This document shows, one piece after another, positions 38,101 through 47,077 of a stretch of 53,687 bases of DNA; positions within the stretch are counted from its first letter, which is position 1; each line of letters begins with the position of its first letter. The notes beneath the pieces are model-generated. The model saw nothing but the letters and a program-made list of their open reading frames with translations. It ran no database searches and was not told where the DNA came from. The position numbers and the translations under genes were made by a program. This DNA is from Tritrichomonas musculus (taxonomy: Eukaryota > Parabasalia > Tritrichomonadida > Tritrichomonadidae): the NCBI GenBank assembly GCA_039105265.1, contig JAPFFF010000052.1:1105001-1158687 (forward strand), given 5' to 3'.

Positions 38101-40500
38101 CAAGAAGGAGATCAATCATCAGAATCACAAGAAGGAGATCAATCAACTATTTCATTTGAAGATGCATCATCTATTCCACCTGATGATTCTTCATCCGAGG
38201 CACCAAATCCAAATCTATGCAAAGATTACGTACCAAATTGTTCTGTTTGCAAATCCCCTGATTTCACAGAATGTCAAACATGCATTGATAAATATGTATT
38301 AAATGCAGATAAAAAATGTGTCCCTGAAGGTTCTCTTGTAACCTGTATTGATAGCATTGCTAATTGCATAGGTTGCGTTATTGGCAACATAAAATTATGC
38401 GATGGATGTTCTGCAGGTTATTCACTTAAAAATGGAATATGTATTAAAGATTCTTGTGCTCCTCATATATCTCACTGTAAGACATGCAGTGCAAATAATG
38501 ACACAATTTGCGATGTATGTGAAGATGGATATGGAAAAGCAAGTCCTACTTCATCTCAATGCACTGTTAAATGCGATGGAGATAAAACTGAAGATAATAT
38601 ATATTGCCCTGTTGTATGTAATTCAAACTGCACCAACTGTCAAAGAGAAGGAATGAATTCTGTATGCAAAGAATGCAAGGATGGACTCATTCCAAATGAA
38701 GATGGCTCCGAATGTGTTGTCAAAACATGCATGGATTTGGAAATCACTGAAAAAATTGGCTGTGTATCATGTAATGAATCAGATCCAATCAAATGTGGAA
38801 GTTGTGATGAATCCTTACATTTCGTTCTTGTTGATGGCAAATGTGAATGCTCAAGTAAAGATGGTTATCAACTTACTAATGGCATTTGCATGACTGAAGA
38901 GCAAAAATCATGTCTTGCTTCAATTTCATATTGCTCTATTTGTTCAGATTCAACTCATTGTGCAACTTGTTATGATACCTATAAAAATGTTGATGGAAAA
39001 TGCGAAAAAACAAATTGCGATAAAATTGAAAACTGCGATTCTTGCCGAGAAGTAAATGGAAATCTTCAGTGCGTGACATGTAAAGGAGAATATAAACCAA
39101 GTCATGATAAGACCCAATGCGTTATACCAACAGAACAAACATGTACTAATTCATTATTAGGTTGCGATAAATGCTCAAATGTTAATAACACCAAATGCTA
39201 TAAATGCGATCACAATAATCATTTTACCGAAACACCTGCAAATGCAGACCCAAGTAATCCTAACATCGACGTTAGATGTGTATGCGAGTCTGGCTTTGAA
39301 TTAGTAGGATCAGCTTGCCTTCCTCCAATTGAACCAGTTCCTCCTCCACAACCAGCTTTACCAACAGAAACAATTACAAATTATGAAAGTATGTTTGAAG
39401 ATCATGCAAATCCACAAAGTACTAATTTAACCTTCAATTCAGATTATCCATTCAAGAATGATATCACATATGTATTATCTGTTAGTGCGGATAATGAATT
39501 AGTTGCTATCCCAGAAAAAGTAAACGTTTCTAGTGTTTCATTAAAATTAGGTCAAAGAGAAAATCAAAACTCACCTGTACAAATTGTTGCACCTAAAGTT
39601 GAATCTGTTAATGTTGAATTCAGCAAAGATTCAAGTATTCAAATTCCTCCACAAAGTCAAAATATTGATCTTTCAGGTCAAGGTAAACTCACTGTCTTTG
39701 CAACAGATTCATCAAACTCAATTGAAATTGGAAAAGTTACACCCTCAGGCAATTCAGACGGTATGATTATTGAATCAAATGTTTCTGAAATCAAACTTGA
39801 TCAAGTTCAAGTATTTGGACAAACAAGCTTAACGGGACAAGAAGATGGACTAACCAAATGTTCTAATCTTGTTCTTGAAAGTGGATCTGACTTTACAATC
39901 GAAAAAGTTTCTCTCGAAAAGGTATTCATTGGATTACTTTCAACTTTGAATTTCGAAAAACCAAATGTAACAGTTGAAAATAGCGAATTCAAAGTCTATT
40001 TTAACAGAACATTAAATCAAAGACATTACCCAATTCGTGTGAAACGTGATCAAAATAATAAAATTAATTACCCAGATTTCACAAAAATAAGTAAATTGTA
40101 TATGAGTAAATTAAGTGCAGGTGATTACATTGATATTCTTAAAGAAGAAGAAGAAGAATTCTTAATTGCACACTTTGAAGATGCAGATAATGATAGAGAT
40201 GCAATTTACCAAAATTGTTTGGATTTAGCCGACAAGTATGAATATAGCGAAGGTTTTGGAAATCAACAATGCGTCAATAGTACAACTGACTCAGTTTTCA
40301 CTGATTTGATTGTTAAGAAATCAGATCCACCTAAGAAACCAAAGAAGAAAGGATTGAGTGGTGGAGCAATCGCTGGAATTGTTATTGCATGCGTTGTTGT
40401 TGTTGCAGCCATCATTGCTCTTCTTGTTTACTTCCTTGTTATTAAGAAGAGAAATCAATCAACAACATCAACACAAGGCGATTCATCAATCGCAATTTAA
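32104..40500 (+). CDS. Giant repeat-built CxxC surface protein (2798 aa, membrane-anchored)
   Basis: A probable type I surface protein. Residues 1-12 (MTLFIFLFLKLI) form a short hydrophobic signal-like start. Residues 13-1566 are 37 tandem 42-aa repeats with the pattern C-x7-C-x2-C-x5-C-x2-C and a sixth Cys near the end (GCATC and KCFTC or KCLTC in each). Residues 1575-2015 are 49 copies of a 9-aa acidic Ser/Gln repeat (ESQEGDQSS). A divergent CxxC-rich region (about 2030-2410) and a cysteine-poor beta-rich region follow, then a membrane span GGAIAGIVIACVVVVAAI... (about 2752-2778) and a KKR-started 18-residue tail. The layout resembles trichomonad surface proteins and, in its CxxC knots, Giardia variant surface proteins. 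It may act in adhesion or surface variation; this is inference. Confidence 0.93.
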   Translation: MTLFIFLFLKLIKNACTNENDEGCATCDENNKCLTCLDGYSTGEPDDSNLVTCTKIDCANTNDEGCATCDSTNKCFTCLDGFTAGTPDTDKTLTCTKIDCANTNDEGCATCDSTNKCFTCLDGFTAGTPDTDKTLTCTKIDCANTNDEGCATCDSTNKCFTCLDGFTAGTPDTDKTLTCTKIDCANTNDEGCATCDSTNKCFTCLDGFTAGTPDTDKTLTCTKIDCANTNDEGCATCDSTNKCFTCLDGFTAGTPDTDKTLTCTKIDCANTNDEGCATCDSTNKCFTCLDGFTAGTPDTDKTLTCTKIDCANTNDEGCATCDSTNKCFTCLDGFTAGTPDTDKTLTCTKIDCVNTNDEGCATCDSTNKCFTCLDGFTAGTPDTDKTLTCTKIDCANTNDEGCATCDSTNKCFTCLDGFTAGTPDTDKTLTCTKIDCANTNDEGCATCDSTNKCFTCLDGFTAGTPDTDKTLTCTKIDCANTNDEGCATCDSTNKCFTCLDGFTAGTPDTDKTLTCTKIDCANTNDEGCATCDSTNKCFTCLDGFTAGTPDTDKTLTCTKIDCANTNDEGCATCDSTNKCFTCLDGFTAGTPDTDKTLTCTKIDCVNTNDEGCATCDSTNKCFTCLDGFTAGTPDTDKTLTCTKIDCANTNDEGCATCDSTNKCFTCLDGFTAGTPDTDKTLTCTKIDCANTNDEGCATCDSTNKCFTCLDGFTAGTPDTDKTLTCTKIDCANTNDEGCATCDSTNKCFTCLDGFTAGTPDTDKTLTCTKVSCPNPNDEGCATCDENNKCLTCLDGYSTGEPDDSNLVTCTKIDCANTNDEGCATCDSTNKCFTCLDGFTAGTPDTDKTLTCTKIDCANTNDEGCATCDSTNKCFTCLDGFTAGTPDTDKTLTCTKIDCANTNDEGCATCDSTNKCFTCLDGFTAGTPDTDKTLTCTKIDCANTNDEGCATCDSTNKCFTCLDGFTAGTPDTDKTLTCTKVSCPNPNDEGCATCDENNKCLTCLDGYSTGEPDDSNLVTCTKIDCANTNDEGCATCDSTNKCFTCLDGFTAGTPDTDKTLTCTKIDCANTNDEGCATCDSTNKCFTCLDGFTAGTPDTDKTLTCTKIDCVNTNDEGCATCDSTNKCFTCLDGFTAGTPDTDKTLTCTKIDCANTNDEGCATCDSTNKCFTCLDGFTAGTPDTDKTLTCTKIDCANTNDEGCATCDSTNKCFTCLDGFTAGTPDTDKTLTCTKIDCANTNDEGCATCDSTNKCFTCLDGFTAGTPDTDKTLTCTKIDCANTNDEGCATCDSTNKCFTCLDGFTAGTPDTDKTLTCTKVSCPNPNDEGCATCDENNKCLTCLDGYSTGEPDDSNLVTCTKIDCANTNDEGCATCDSTNKCFTCLDGFTAGTPDTDKTLTCTKIDCANTNDEGCATCDSTNKCFTCLDGFTAGTPDTDKTLTCTKIDCVNTNDEGCATCDSTNKCFTCLDGFTAGTPDTDKTLTCTKIDCANTNDEGCATCDSTNKCFTCLDGFTAGTPDTDKTLTCTKIDCANTNDEGCATCDSTNKCFTCLDGFTPGTPGADKTLTCTVISSSSFEESQEGDQSSESQEGNQSSESQEGDQSSESQEGDQSSESQEGDQSSESQEGDQSSESQEGDQSSESQEGDQSSESQEGDQSSESQEGDQSSESQEGDQSSESQEGDQSSESQEGDQSSESQEGDQSSESQEGDQSSESQEGNQSSESQEGDQSSESQEGDQSSESQEGDQSSESQEGDQSSESQEGDQSSESQEGDQSSESQEGDQSSESQEGDQSSESQEGDQSSESQEGDQSSESQEGDQSSESQEGDQSSESQEGDQSSESQEGDQSSESQEGDQSSESQEGDQSSESQEGDQSSESQEGDQSSESQEGDQSSESQEGDQSSESQEGDQSSESQEGDQSSESQEGDQSSESQEGDQSSESQEGDQSSESQEGDQSSESQEGDQSSESQEGDQSSESQEGDQSSESQEGDQSSESQEGDQSSESQEGDQSSESQEGDQSTISFEDASSIPPDDSSSEAPNPNLCKDYVPNCSVCKSPDFTECQTCIDKYVLNADKKCVPEGSLVTCIDSIANCIGCVIGNIKLCDGCSAGYSLKNGICIKDSCAPHISHCKTCSANNDTICDVCEDGYGKASPTSSQCTVKCDGDKTEDNIYCPVVCNSNCTNCQREGMNSVCKECKDGLIPNEDGSECVVKTCMDLEITEKIGCVSCNESDPIKCGSCDESLHFVLVDGKCECSSKDGYQLTNGICMTEEQKSCLASISYCSICSDSTHCATCYDTYKNVDGKCEKTNCDKIENCDSCREVNGNLQCVTCKGEYKPSHDKTQCVIPTEQTCTNSLLGCDKCSNVNNTKCYKCDHNNHFTETPANADPSNPNIDVRCVCESGFELVGSACLPPIEPVPPPQPALPTETITNYESMFEDHANPQSTNLTFNSDYPFKNDITYVLSVSADNELVAIPEKVNVSSVSLKLGQRENQNSPVQIVAPKVESVNVEFSKDSSIQIPPQSQNIDLSGQGKLTVFATDSSNSIEIGKVTPSGNSDGMIIESNVSEIKLDQVQVFGQTSLTGQEDGLTKCSNLVLESGSDFTIEKVSLEKVFIGLLSTLNFEKPNVTVENSEFKVYFNRTLNQRHYPIRVKRDQNNKINYPDFTKISKLYMSKLSAGDYIDILKEEEEEFLIAHFEDADNDRDAIYQNCLDLADKYEYSEGFGNQQCVNSTTDSVFTDLIVKKSDPPKKPKKKGLSGGAIAGIVIACVVVVAAIIALLVYFLVIKKRNQSTTSTQGDSSIAI
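32140..36801 (+). repeat. 37 tandem 126-bp units (42-aa cysteine-rich repeats)
   Basis: Two main unit types. Type B (DENNKCLTC, GYSTGEPDDSNLV) is found as units 1, 19, 24 and 32, starting at 32140, 34408, 35038 and 36046. All others are type A (DSTNKCFTC, GFTAGTPDTDKTL). An Ala-to-Val variant of A occurs at units 9, 15, 27 and 35 (33148, 33904, 35416, 36424). Units are nearly identical even at silent positions, which points to recent expansion or strong homogenisation. Confidence 0.95.
36826..38148 (+). repeat. 49 tandem 27-bp units (9-aa acidic repeats)
   Basis: Unit GAA TCA CAA GAA GGA GAT then CAA TCA TCA, in frame, 48 full copies plus a last modified one. Variation is mostly silent (CAA/CAG, GAA/GAG); GAT to AAT gives Asn in two copies. 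It probably forms an extended stalk rich in Ser, Gln, Glu and Asp. Confidence 0.95.
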
Positions 40501-40904
40501 GAAAATTGCTTTGTTATTATTTTTTTTATTTTTATTTTTTTAACAAAAAAAATAAAAATAAATTTTTGATTTCAAAATTTCCCAAATTAAATAAACTTAA
40601 AGTAAAAAGGCAGACCACTATTTTTTCCCTCAATTATTATGACATAAAATATTTCTTCTCATTTTTAAAATTTTATCTCAAAATCTTATTTACCAATCTT
40701 TTTTTTTTACGAATTTCATCAATATCTCAGCAAAAACTTCAAGTAATCGCTAAATATGCATTAAAAATTTTTTTACTCTTTAAACATTACAATTTGTTAT
40801 ATTATTTGATCTATTCAGAAATAAAATTTTTAACAGACCACTGCAAGCCAAATAATTTTCTTTTATTTGAAATATAAATGATATTAATATATTTTTGCTC
40901 CAAC
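40501..40904. other. 3' flank of the surface-protein gene
   Basis: AT-rich, no gene. An AATAAAAATAAA stretch lies about 50 bases after the stop and could serve in 3' end formation. A 123-codon stop-free run beginning near 40506 is low-complexity Phe/Lys/Leu coding and I do not call it. Confidence 0.5.
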
Positions 40905-41772
40905 AATAAATCTATTTTTTTATTATCTGTTTGATCTTTCTGTTTAATATTGAGATATATATATTTTAAAATTTATGCAAATTTTTTTTCTGAAAAAGTT
41001 GATATTTTTATTCAAAAAATATCAGTTTAATTAAAATGATTTATAATTCGATAATTATGAATACGATTATTATGAAATTATAATAAAGTAATTATATCAT
41101 GTTAATGAATAAGTGTACAAAATATTATAAGAAAATTGGCGCTACATTTTTAGAAAAATAACATTATAAATTGATAGAGTTTTATTGGTTGAGGACAAAT
41201 TATACAGATTAACGATTAATAATTGAATTTAATTGTTTTTTTTTTTTTTTTTATAATTCATTAGCTAATTTATAAAAAGACGCAATGATAATATGGTCAC
41301 ATTAGTTATTATCATATTTATTTTATATTTCAACGCAAATTAAATGTCTCCAAAAAAATACCATTATTGATATGAAAATATAAAGCAATTTTGTGTAAAT
41401 TGTTTCAATTCTCATGCATGTATATACATTCAAGTGCAATCATTTTGTGGCTAATTAAAATATTCATTTATATTGGTTTGAACGAATATTATACAATCAT
41501 TTTAAATTAAGATGACTTTTACTAAAAATGTAGCGCCAATTTTCTTATAATATTTTGTACACTTATTCATTAACATGATATAATTACTTTATTATAATTT
41601 CATAATAATCGTATTCATAATTATCGAATTATAAATCATTTTAATTAAACTGATATTTTTTGAATAAAAATATCAACTTTTTCAGAAAAAAAATTTGCAT
41701 AAATTTTAAAATATATATATCTCAATATTAAACAGAAAGATCAAACAGATATTAAAACTGTAGATTTATGCT
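40905..41772. mobile_element. Foldback element with about 250-bp inverted arms
   Basis: The left arm 40905-41153 and right arm 41522-41772 are near-perfect inverted copies, best seen in the shared inner end GGCGCTACATTTTTAG and the block AATGAATAAGTGTACAAAAT. The 368-base spacer is AT-rich, has an 18-base T run near 41236 and no gene. A related arm lies at 30387-30675. It is probably a nonautonomous DNA element; no target duplication is clear. Confidence 0.65.
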
Positions 41773-42594
41773 TCAATTTAAAAATTATTTCTATTATTAA
41801 TAAAATATGATAAAGTATTTTTCACCCTTCTCACAATTTTGAATGGTTTATATTTTGGCTTACAGTACTCTTTTTTAACCTATTTTCAATCAAAAACACC
41901 AAATTTCACGTAATACATTCAACAACAAGAAGCTGTCATTAAAAATTATCAGTTATGCGCCAAAACAAGTTTTTTTTACTCTTTTTATTTTTTGATCATA
42001 TCTCATTGAACAGCACGACATAGCGCAGTACAAGTTTGAAAATTCCCCAGAAATAAACTAAAATTAAATAAATTGAATAAAAAATAAAATTAAATAAATT
42101 TATATTTATCTTAATAAATAATTTATTTAATAATTATAATATATAATTTATATATTTTATATCCAATATTATAAAATGTAATGATTGAAATAAAGACTTT
42201 AATTAAAATTCAATATATATCGATTTCTTATATATTTGTATCATTTAAAAAATATAGATGTCATTTGAATGGGTATACTATGTGTTATACAAATAATATT
42301 TTACTTTTTGACGAAATCCTTCAGTAACTGAAATATTAGACTTTTTATATTTATGAAACCAATCAACTAAATCTGCATTTTTAGAAAAAACTGACATTTG
42401 ATTTGGAATGAAATTCAAAAATATTAGAAAGTAAATGCATATAAATAAAATCATATTCTTCATTGGACTCCTGTAACGTCCAATTTTTTTAAAATCATCA
42501 TTTAATAATTCAACAAATTCAATTTTTCTGCATTTTTTTTTCAATAATAATAACTATTTTTATATAACACATAATGTTTTAAAACAGGGTTGTG
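41773..42594. other. AT-rich spacer after the foldback element
   Basis: No reliable gene. Bases to about 41885 still belong to the dispersed repeat family seen at 30387. The minus-strand frame at 42278-42544 is listed separately. Confidence 0.5.
42278..42544 (-). CDS. Possible small membrane protein (88 aa), doubtful
   Basis: An ATG-started frame with a basic start, a polar FVELLNDDFKKIGRYRS stretch, one hydrophobic segment (MILFICIYFLIFLNFI, about 31-46) and a charged end. One membrane span is plausible. No family is recognised, and a chance frame in AT-rich DNA cannot be excluded. Confidence 0.22.
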   Translation of the reverse strand: MKKKCRKIEFVELLNDDFKKIGRYRSPMKNMILFICIYFLIFLNFIPNQMSVFSKNADLVDWFHKYKKSNISVTEGFRQKVKYYLYNT

Positions 42595-42606
42595 TATCGA
42601 TCCTCT

Positions 42607-42661
42607 CCGGTAGCGGTTATTTTCCCGGTAAAATATCGATATTACCGGCTCTAACCGCCGG
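42607..42661. other. GC-rich nested hairpin
   Basis: An outer stem around CGGTTA/TAACCG (ends CCGG/CCGG) encloses an inner stem CCGGTA/TACCGG, whose loop region is the perfect palindrome AATATCGATATT. It is strikingly GC-rich against its surroundings. Similar TATCGATA and CCGGTAACGG words continue to about 42720. It may be the tip of a decayed transposon. Confidence 0.5.
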
Positions 42662-42966
42662 TAACGGTATTTATCGATAAAAAACCGAAGTATCGATACA
42701 AAAGTGGAAAATTTATATCGAATGTCAGGTTTTTTGTCGGTATTTTTTTAACAAAAAATGTATCGGATTAATTTAAAGATGATTAAAAAAATTTATAAGG
42801 TTCTAATGAATATTGTTAATTCTCTTTAATTACATATTTTACAACAAATAATCATCATAATAATTGAATAATCAATGGTTTCTGAAATATCGCAAATTTT
42901 ATCATCTTTATGTCAATTTCTATTTGTAGATAAATATAACATTCCAGAACTATTGAATTAACTATT
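42662..42966. other. AT-rich spacer before the tandem array
   Basis: About 300 bases; the first 60 carry more TATCGATA-type words, the rest is plain AT-rich DNA with no gene. Confidence 0.5.
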
Positions 42967-43880
42967 AAATTAATATATAATAAAGTATATCATATTATAA
43001 GAATATTTTAATAGAAAACGTTTCCCTAATTTTGCGTATATACTGAGATATGATCAAAGAAAGTTGCCAAAATTGAGAGGAATTTCTATTCAAATGTAGT
43101 ATAATTTTGTAATTGATTTTTCTCGAAAATTTGGCGGACGATTTTTCTAAAAATTTAATATAATATATAATGCAATGTATACTACTATTTAAGATAAATG
43201 TAATATACCGGTCATTCGTTGGCTCTGTTCTGGAATCGTTTTTTCCAAAAAAAATCGTAAAATCGGCTAAAAATAGTGTAAATCGCTTTATCTCGGGATA
43301 TATACTTATAATGCGCAATTTTTTTGCTTAATCGTGTTTTTAACATCATAATAAGACAAATAACCAATTTTTGGGTAAAAATATTGAATTTTGGCCGATA
43401 TTGTTAGTAACGAGTTTTTTTGTATTTTTATCTTAATATAAAAAATCTCATTCTTCACGGATAGGAGTTTTTGGTTATTACTCTATATACAATAAGCATA
43501 CAATCCTATAATTTTATAATCATATACAATACAGTAATGCAATTATTGTTATACTAATTATGTAGGTACACCTATTTTTTTTTCTGACATTTAATGCAAA
43601 AATACAAAAATCAAATTTTTGAAATATATTTTATTAATAACTCGATGCAAAGCGAAGCTAATAAAAATATAGCAATTGATATATATTAAGATGCTTGCAA
43701 TATATATTCTTATAATACCATAAATTTTGAAACATTTTTACATTTACGTCTGGAGACTCGTTATGAAAATCACAACTTTTTGAAAGACTCTCCGCCGCGA
43801 TTTCGCTTAAAATCTGAAATCATCAATAACTATCTATGGTGAGTATATATTATTAATTTCGAAGCATATCGACATATCTC

Positions 43881-46054
43881 GAGAGTTTCCTATGTTCTAT
43901 ATTTTTTTAAAATTTTTGACATGTCATAAAATATTCAAATATTTCTATATATAAAAAGTGAAATGAAAAAATTATCTTTTATTCAGAATCATCATCATTA
44001 ACCAAGTTATTCAACTGCTCATCAGCATTCCAAAATATCATGTTGTTCAAGCCAGCTGTTTTTATCATGCCCGTTGATTTGGTAGAAATTGAACGTCGAT
44101 TTTTTTCATAAAAATTCCCCAAAATCCCACTTAACTCTTGAAATGGCATTTTTCTTGGCTCTGGATCGATTAAATTCAATAATGGCATTTTTCTTACAAT
44201 TTGAACATTCTTCCAAAGGTACAATGCTTGCCGAAGATAGTAAATTATTGGACGTTCTTCAACTGGAGTGTTGTCAAAAATTTTCTTCCCACTGTCACTT
44301 CGTGATTCTGGAACTTTTTCTTCAATAGGCATGTTCTTGTACAATTCGTGCTCCAATAGAATGTATTTCATTGATTTCTGGAAATTCACGTGGCTGTCAT
44401 CTTTTTTATTATGCCTCCGAACATTTGCAAAATTGTGTTCTTGGTAGTGTGAACTGCATGCACCTGTATCAATAGCTTCTTCAGTGATTATTTGAGATGC
44501 AATTCCAATTGCAGTAAATATGTATTGTTTACACCAATTATCTGTGAAACATCTCATTTTCTTATAGGTATTGGGCTGCACACGATAGATTTTTAAGTTG
44601 TGTTCAATGACATATTGTTGCATAAGATAATAAATCAATACAATACTTGCACCAAGTAAAAGATAGTCAATAGTCTCTTGCCGACTTAGTGAATTCCTGA
44701 ATAGTGCCTCTAGTAAGAGTGTAGAAGGAAGCATTGATAAAAGTAAATAAAAGTCTTCGTTATCAATTATTTTTTGAATTGTTTGTAAAGTAAACAATTT
44801 TTTTGGGAGGTCATCTTCCATTTTACGTCCTTTGTTGTTATCCAATAAGTAAGGAGCAATTCCAATAGTTTTTAAATCTTCTGCAGACCGTGTTTCATAA
44901 GAATCATATGGAGAAACTAGGAATTCTTCAAGAGAGGATTTTCTGTAACGATCTCTTTTTGTCAGGTGCAATGGATCTGAAAAATGAATTAATACTGCAA
45001 ATATTTTAATTATACCAACAGCACCAAGACTTAGGAATCTTTCGAAGTTACCAATAATTTTGTCGATGAATATATTTGCATATATGCTATAAGTGTTGTC
45101 ACCATCAGTGCCTAATCCGATAATACTTATGTTTTTTGGCATGAGTGATATGATCGATTCAATTTTTTCGCGTAACTCTTGTGTTGCCTTACCTGATGTC
45201 GACGGAATACATGCAATTGGAAACTGTTTAAATTCTGGATTTAATGGTGCAAATGTCATACCGAATTCTGCTTGTATCACTGAGTTATAATTTAATTTAA
45301 TAAATTCTAAAAATTCGTTGTCATCATTAATAAATGTTTCTGCTAATTCTGGATCGATCTCTTTGAGATTTAGCACGCCATCAATCCTACCATTTTTGTT
45401 TACTTTGACATACGGTGTAACATATGCAGCATCAACCATGATAACTCCTTTTCCAGTAAAATTATTTGGTAAAAACCTTGACATGATATTCAAAATATTT
45501 TGTATATCGCCATTAAAAATGTCGTCATGTATTCCTAAATTAGCGAGAGCTTGCTTTCTATATGTTGAAGCAGTTTTATATGTTGGGAACAATAAATTAG
45601 TATTTAAAATATTGAAGTAATGTGGACTCATCATGCTTAACAGTGCAAAGAATTCGTGAAGTCCATCATAACGTCTTCCTTGAGGAAATTTTGTTATATT
45701 ATCCCATGTAGCGCCGATGAATCTTAATACTATTGGACTAATATTAATCGTTTTTTGTTTGTCTTCTGGTATATTCAATTTAATTTTCAGTAAGTCTGCT
45801 ATTTGTCTTTTTAGCCTTGTATTCTCCAAAATTAACCTTTCATTTTCACCTTGTAATCTTTGATTGTCTTCTAAGAGCTTTTCGTAAGTTTGCTGAGATC
45901 TTGCTTTTGCTCCTGTTTCGGGAGTAAACCATGATGGATTTCGCTTAGGCGCCATTAAAAAAAAATGATTCTATATTGAAAATTTCAGAGGTTTTTAAAT
46001 TTGAAAGGAAAAAAAAGCATGACCACGAAAAATTATAGAACATAGGAAACTCTC
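43881..46054 (-). mobile_element. DNA transposon module, array copy 1
   Basis: The transposase gene is enclosed by a perfect 21-bp inverted repeat at 43881-43901 (starts GAGAGTTTCCTATGTTCTAT) and 46034-46054. A second inverted stretch, ATTAATTTC (from about 43852) against GAAATTAAT (about 46064-46072), extends the arms outward after a mismatched gap. No exact target duplication is visible. The same module recurs at +3099 and +6198. Confidence 0.6.
43979..45955 (-). CDS. DDE-type transposase (658 aa), array copy 1
   Basis: Residues 24-57 form a leucine zipper-like coiled coil (LLEDNQRLQGENERL...). A helical region with a DNA-binding feel follows (66-165). Then come candidate catalytic blocks: VIMVDAAYVTPY (Asp175), IIGLGTDGDNTYS (Asp284 and Asp286), FSDPLHLTKRDRYR (326-339) and a late QEHNFANVRRH (505-515, Glu506). 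The DPLHLTK block resembles the (D)xxHLxKxxRN motif of P-element/THAP9 transposases, which also carry a zipper, but there is no THAP zinc finger here. I call it a DDE transposase, P-like at best. A TCATTT initiator-like motif lies 8 bases before the ATG (45963-45968, minus strand). Confidence 0.75.
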   Translation of the reverse strand: MAPKRNPSWFTPETGAKARSQQTYEKLLEDNQRLQGENERLILENTRLKRQIADLLKIKLNIPEDKQKTINISPIVLRFIGATWDNITKFPQGRRYDGLHEFFALLSMMSPHYFNILNTNLLFPTYKTASTYRKQALANLGIHDDIFNGDIQNILNIMSRFLPNNFTGKGVIMVDAAYVTPYVKVNKNGRIDGVLNLKEIDPELAETFINDDNEFLEFIKLNYNSVIQAEFGMTFAPLNPEFKQFPIACIPSTSGKATQELREKIESIISLMPKNISIIGLGTDGDNTYSIYANIFIDKIIGNFERFLSLGAVGIIKIFAVLIHFSDPLHLTKRDRYRKSSLEEFLVSPYDSYETRSAEDLKTIGIAPYLLDNNKGRKMEDDLPKKLFTLQTIQKIIDNEDFYLLLSMLPSTLLLEALFRNSLSRQETIDYLLLGASIVLIYYLMQQYVIEHNLKIYRVQPNTYKKMRCFTDNWCKQYIFTAIGIASQIITEEAIDTGACSSHYQEHNFANVRRHNKKDDSHVNFQKSMKYILLEHELYKNMPIEEKVPESRSDSGKKIFDNTPVEERPIIYYLRQALYLWKNVQIVRKMPLLNLIDPEPRKMPFQELSGILGNFYEKNRRSISTKSTGMIKTAGLNNMIFWNADEQLNNLVNDDDSE

Positions 46055-47077
46055 ATAATCTTTTGAAATTAATATATAATAAAGTATATCATATTATAAG
46101 AATATTTTAATAGAAAACGTTTCCCTAATTTTGCGTATATACTGAGATATGATCAAAGAAAGTTGCCAAAATTGAGAGGAATTTCTATTCAAATGTAGTA
46201 TAATTTTGTAATTGATTTTTCTCGAAAATTTGGCGGACGATTTTTCTAAAAATTTAATATAATATATAATGCAATGTATACTACTATTTAAGATAAATGT
46301 AATATACCGGTCATTCGTTGGCTCTGTTCTGGAATCGTTTTTTCCAAAAAAAATCGTAAAATCGGCTAAAAATAGTGTAAATCGCTTTATCTCGGGATAT
46401 ATACTTATAATGCGCAATTTTTTTGCTTAATCGTGTTTTTAACATCATAATAAGACAAATAACCAATTTTTGGGTAAAAATATTGAATTTTGGCCGATAT
46501 TGTTAGTAACGAGTTTTTTTGTATTTTTATCTTAATATAAAAAATCTCATTCTTCACGGATAGGAGTTTTTGGTTATTACTCTATATACAATAAGCATAC
46601 AATCCTATAATTTTATAATCATATACAATACAGTAATGCAATTATTGTTATACTAATTATGTAGGTACACCTATTTTTTTTTCTGACATTTAATGCAAAA
46701 ATACAAAAATCAAATTTTTGAAATATATTTTATTAATAACTCGATGCAAAGCGAAGCTAATAAAAATATAGCAATTGATATATATTAAGATGCTTGCAAT
46801 ATATATTCTTATAATACCATAAATTTTGAAACATTTTTACATTTACGTCTGGAGACTCGTTATGAAAATCACAACTTTTTGAAAGACTCTCCGCCGCGAT
46901 TTCGCTTAAAATCTGAAATCATCAATAACTATCTATGGTGAGTATATATTATTAATTTCGAAGCATATCGACATATCTCGAGAGTTTCCTATGTTCTATA
47001 TTTTTTTAAAATTTTTGACATGTCATAAAATATTCAAATATTTCTATATATAAAAAGTGAAATGAAAAAATTATCTT

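Noticed and set aside
32140-38148. CRISPR-like array
   Set aside because: Units are contiguous without spacers, in frame and protein-coding.
36803-38302. Open frames of over 440 codons on both strands through the 27-bp repeats
   Set aside because: Same effect: a 27-bp unit keeps any stop-free frame open. The alternative products are monotonous and lack gene boundaries.
40506-40877. 123-codon frame after the surface-protein gene
   Set aside because: Phe/Lys/Leu-rich low-complexity translation of AT-rich 3' flank, overlapping the gene end.
42995-43318. 107-codon minus-strand frame repeated in each 3.1-kb unit
   Set aside because: It recurs only because the units are identical. No domain, AT-driven composition and position in the spacer make it an unlikely gene.
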